This document shows, piece after piece, positions 6,835 through 8,172 of a stretch of 8,172 nucleotides of DNA. The stretch is from Dehalococcoidia bacterium (GTDB lineage: Bacteria > Chloroflexota > Dehalococcoidia > Dehalococcoidales > Fen-1064), in assembly GCA_003153075.1 (NCBI GenBank), contig PMBW01000129.1, positions 21,217 through 29,388 on the forward strand, written 5' to 3'. The translations under genes and the position numbers were made by a program. Position 1 is the stretch's first letter, and each line of letters starts with the position of its first letter. The notes beneath the pieces were generated by a model. The model was not told the DNA's origin, searched no databases, and worked only from the letters and a program-made list of their open reading frames with translations.

Positions 6835-8172
6835 TTATAAATTTGCATCCCCGGCTATTTTTGCCGGAGTTGCATCGATGCCCTGGCTTAATTGATAGTT
6901 GCGAACGGTGGGAGAAAAGAGAAAGACAAAAACGGCGATGATCGCGGCGCCGCTGGCCATAATTACGGTGATCATCCGCGGTCCGTGGAACAGGTCGGAA
7001 CCTGCTCCGGCAAGCAAACTGCCGATAGGGGATATGGCGCGTCCCAGATTCAGCACACTGGTCACCCTGCCGCGTAAGTTATTTGGAATGGAAAGTTGCA
7101 ATAAAAGCTGGTTGGTGACACCGAAAACCTGTTCGCAGAACCCGGCCGCTGCCAGGAAGATCATTGCCACCCAGAATGTGGTGCTGTAAGCAAATCCGAC
7201 CAATGAAACACCGAGGAAAAAGAGTGAGGCCAATTGGATGATACCCCGCCGCTCCACGCGCACTAATGATGCGATGAAGATGCCTCCCAGGATACCTCCG
7301 GCGCCGATGGAGGCTAAAAGGATACCCAGAGTATTCGCTTGCCCCTTGAAAATATCCTTGGCTTAAATAGGGATGATCACGGTTAATATCGGGACGATAA
7401 AAAATGATGGAATAAAACCCATGATCATGAATGTGCGGGTGACACGCTCCCTGGCTACGTACTGCAGCCCTTCGCGGATGTTCTTCATGGGAGAAGTGCG
7501 GACGGTATCAATAGTGGAAGCCGGGAAACGGATCTGCAGGATCGTAATCGCGATCAGAGCGTAAGCGCCGGCCTGGCAGAGAAAATTGCCGCCGGGGCCG
7601 AACCAGAGGATCAGGAAACCCCCGATGGCGGGACCGAACGAACGCATCAAGCTCCATCCGGTCTGGATGAGGGCGACAGCATTGGGGGTATGCACCCGCG
7701 GCACCAGGTCGAAAACCATCACCTGCCGTAATGAGGTGTCAATGGTTTGAGTCAAACCGGCGAGAAACGCAAAGATAAAAAGATAAGATGCGTGTGAGTG
7801 CCCGGAAAGTAGCACGATGCCCATACCTAGCGTAATCATGAACAACCAGGCGTTAACCAGCAGCATCAAGTTGCGGCGGTTCATGCGGTCGATCAACAGC
7901 CCGGCGACCGGAATCGTGGAAAGGGAAGAAATCGCGCTCAGTACATTGATCGTGCCCAGCAGTGTGCCGGAACCTGTCAGGTCGTAGACCAGCCAGCTGA
8001 CGGTGACGGACTGGATCCACCCGCCGGCTTGTGACAATACCGTGCCGCTCAACAAATATCGGAAATTCCGGAAACGCAGTGAGGAAAATGTCCCAACCCT
8101 CTCCGCAGCTTTTGGGGGTGTTCCTTGTTTACCGTAATCCGCGTGCGTTTTGTCAGAATCAGAATCGTGGTG
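6835..8172 (-). pseudogene. MFS efflux transporter, tandem paralogue, interrupted by one in-frame stop; 5' end outside the window
   Basis: The frame is continuous for 446 codons from the right edge to the TAA at 6835-6837, apart from a single TAA at 7363-7365. The product matches the MFS_3 protein at 5011-6360 along its whole length: KAAERVGTF in the N-terminal tail, motif A GLLIDRMNRR (7873-7902), RVERRG, IPNNLRGRVTSV, and a C-terminus NYQLSQGIDATPAK against NYRLSQGISSNPAK. At the stop, IIPI-stop-AKDIF aligns with LPPIYAVKVF, so the TAA replaces Tyr272 of the intact copy through a one-base change at the third position. No frameshift or deletion is present on either side, so the inactivation is recent, or the base is a sequencing error. 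The first part alone would end after about seven membrane segments. A GTG at 7261-7263 could restart translation, but the nearest GGGAGG is 19 bases away. The start codon is not in the window; only a few codons appear to be missing compared with the paralogue. Confidence 0.85.

Noticed and set aside
6616..6840. Plus-strand open frame of 74 codons between the MFS copies
   Set aside because: No ribosome binding site, no recognisable domain, and the region is made of short repeats; likely a chance frame.
7261..7263. Separate gene for the C-terminal half of the interrupted MFS copy, starting at GTG
   Set aside because: The frame is open right up to the TAA upstream with conserved sequence before the GTG, and no Shine-Dalgarno sits at a usable distance; it is the same broken gene.

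Overview
The window holds five protein-coding loci, all on the minus strand, and no RNA genes, CRISPR array or transposase. Reading in the direction of transcription (high to low coordinates), they are: an MFS drug-exporter-type gene that runs off the right edge and carries an in-frame TAA (6835-8172, called a pseudogene); an intact tandem paralogue of it (5011-6360); a DUF6282-type predicted metal-dependent hydrolase (3852-4715); a ClC-family anion channel/transporter with a C-terminal CBS pair (1629-3485); and ilvC, ketol-acid reductoisomerase (42-1145).

The host looks like a free-living bacterium of middling GC content that uses Shine-Dalgarno initiation and sigma70-like promoters. The KARI resembles the plant/Bacteroidetes-like short class I group, and DUF6282 proteins are known to me from Chloroflexota among others. 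A Dehalococcoidia-like Chloroflexota is therefore a reasonable guess, but no marker gene in the window settles it.

The genes are separated by gaps of about 300-480 bp. Four of the five have a plausible promoter of their own (the fifth starts outside the window), so this reads as a row of independently transcribed units rather than one operon. No pathway joins them: ilvC makes branched-chain amino acid precursors, the ClC protein moves anions, the two MFS proteins are efflux-type carriers, and the DUF6282 protein has no known substrate. An RBS-like AGAGGGAG just after ilvC hints that another gene follows beyond the left edge.

The points most worth following are: the KARI cofactor loop, where all the usual phosphate-binding positions are replaced and acidic residues precede the conserved Trp, suggesting natural NADH use; the single-codon inactivation of one member of a tandem MFS duplication; the ClC protein's unusual selectivity-filter motif and missing internal proton glutamate; and degenerate TTCGNCT-type repeats with inverted repeats in two intergenic regions. 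I found no convincing new multi-gene system.
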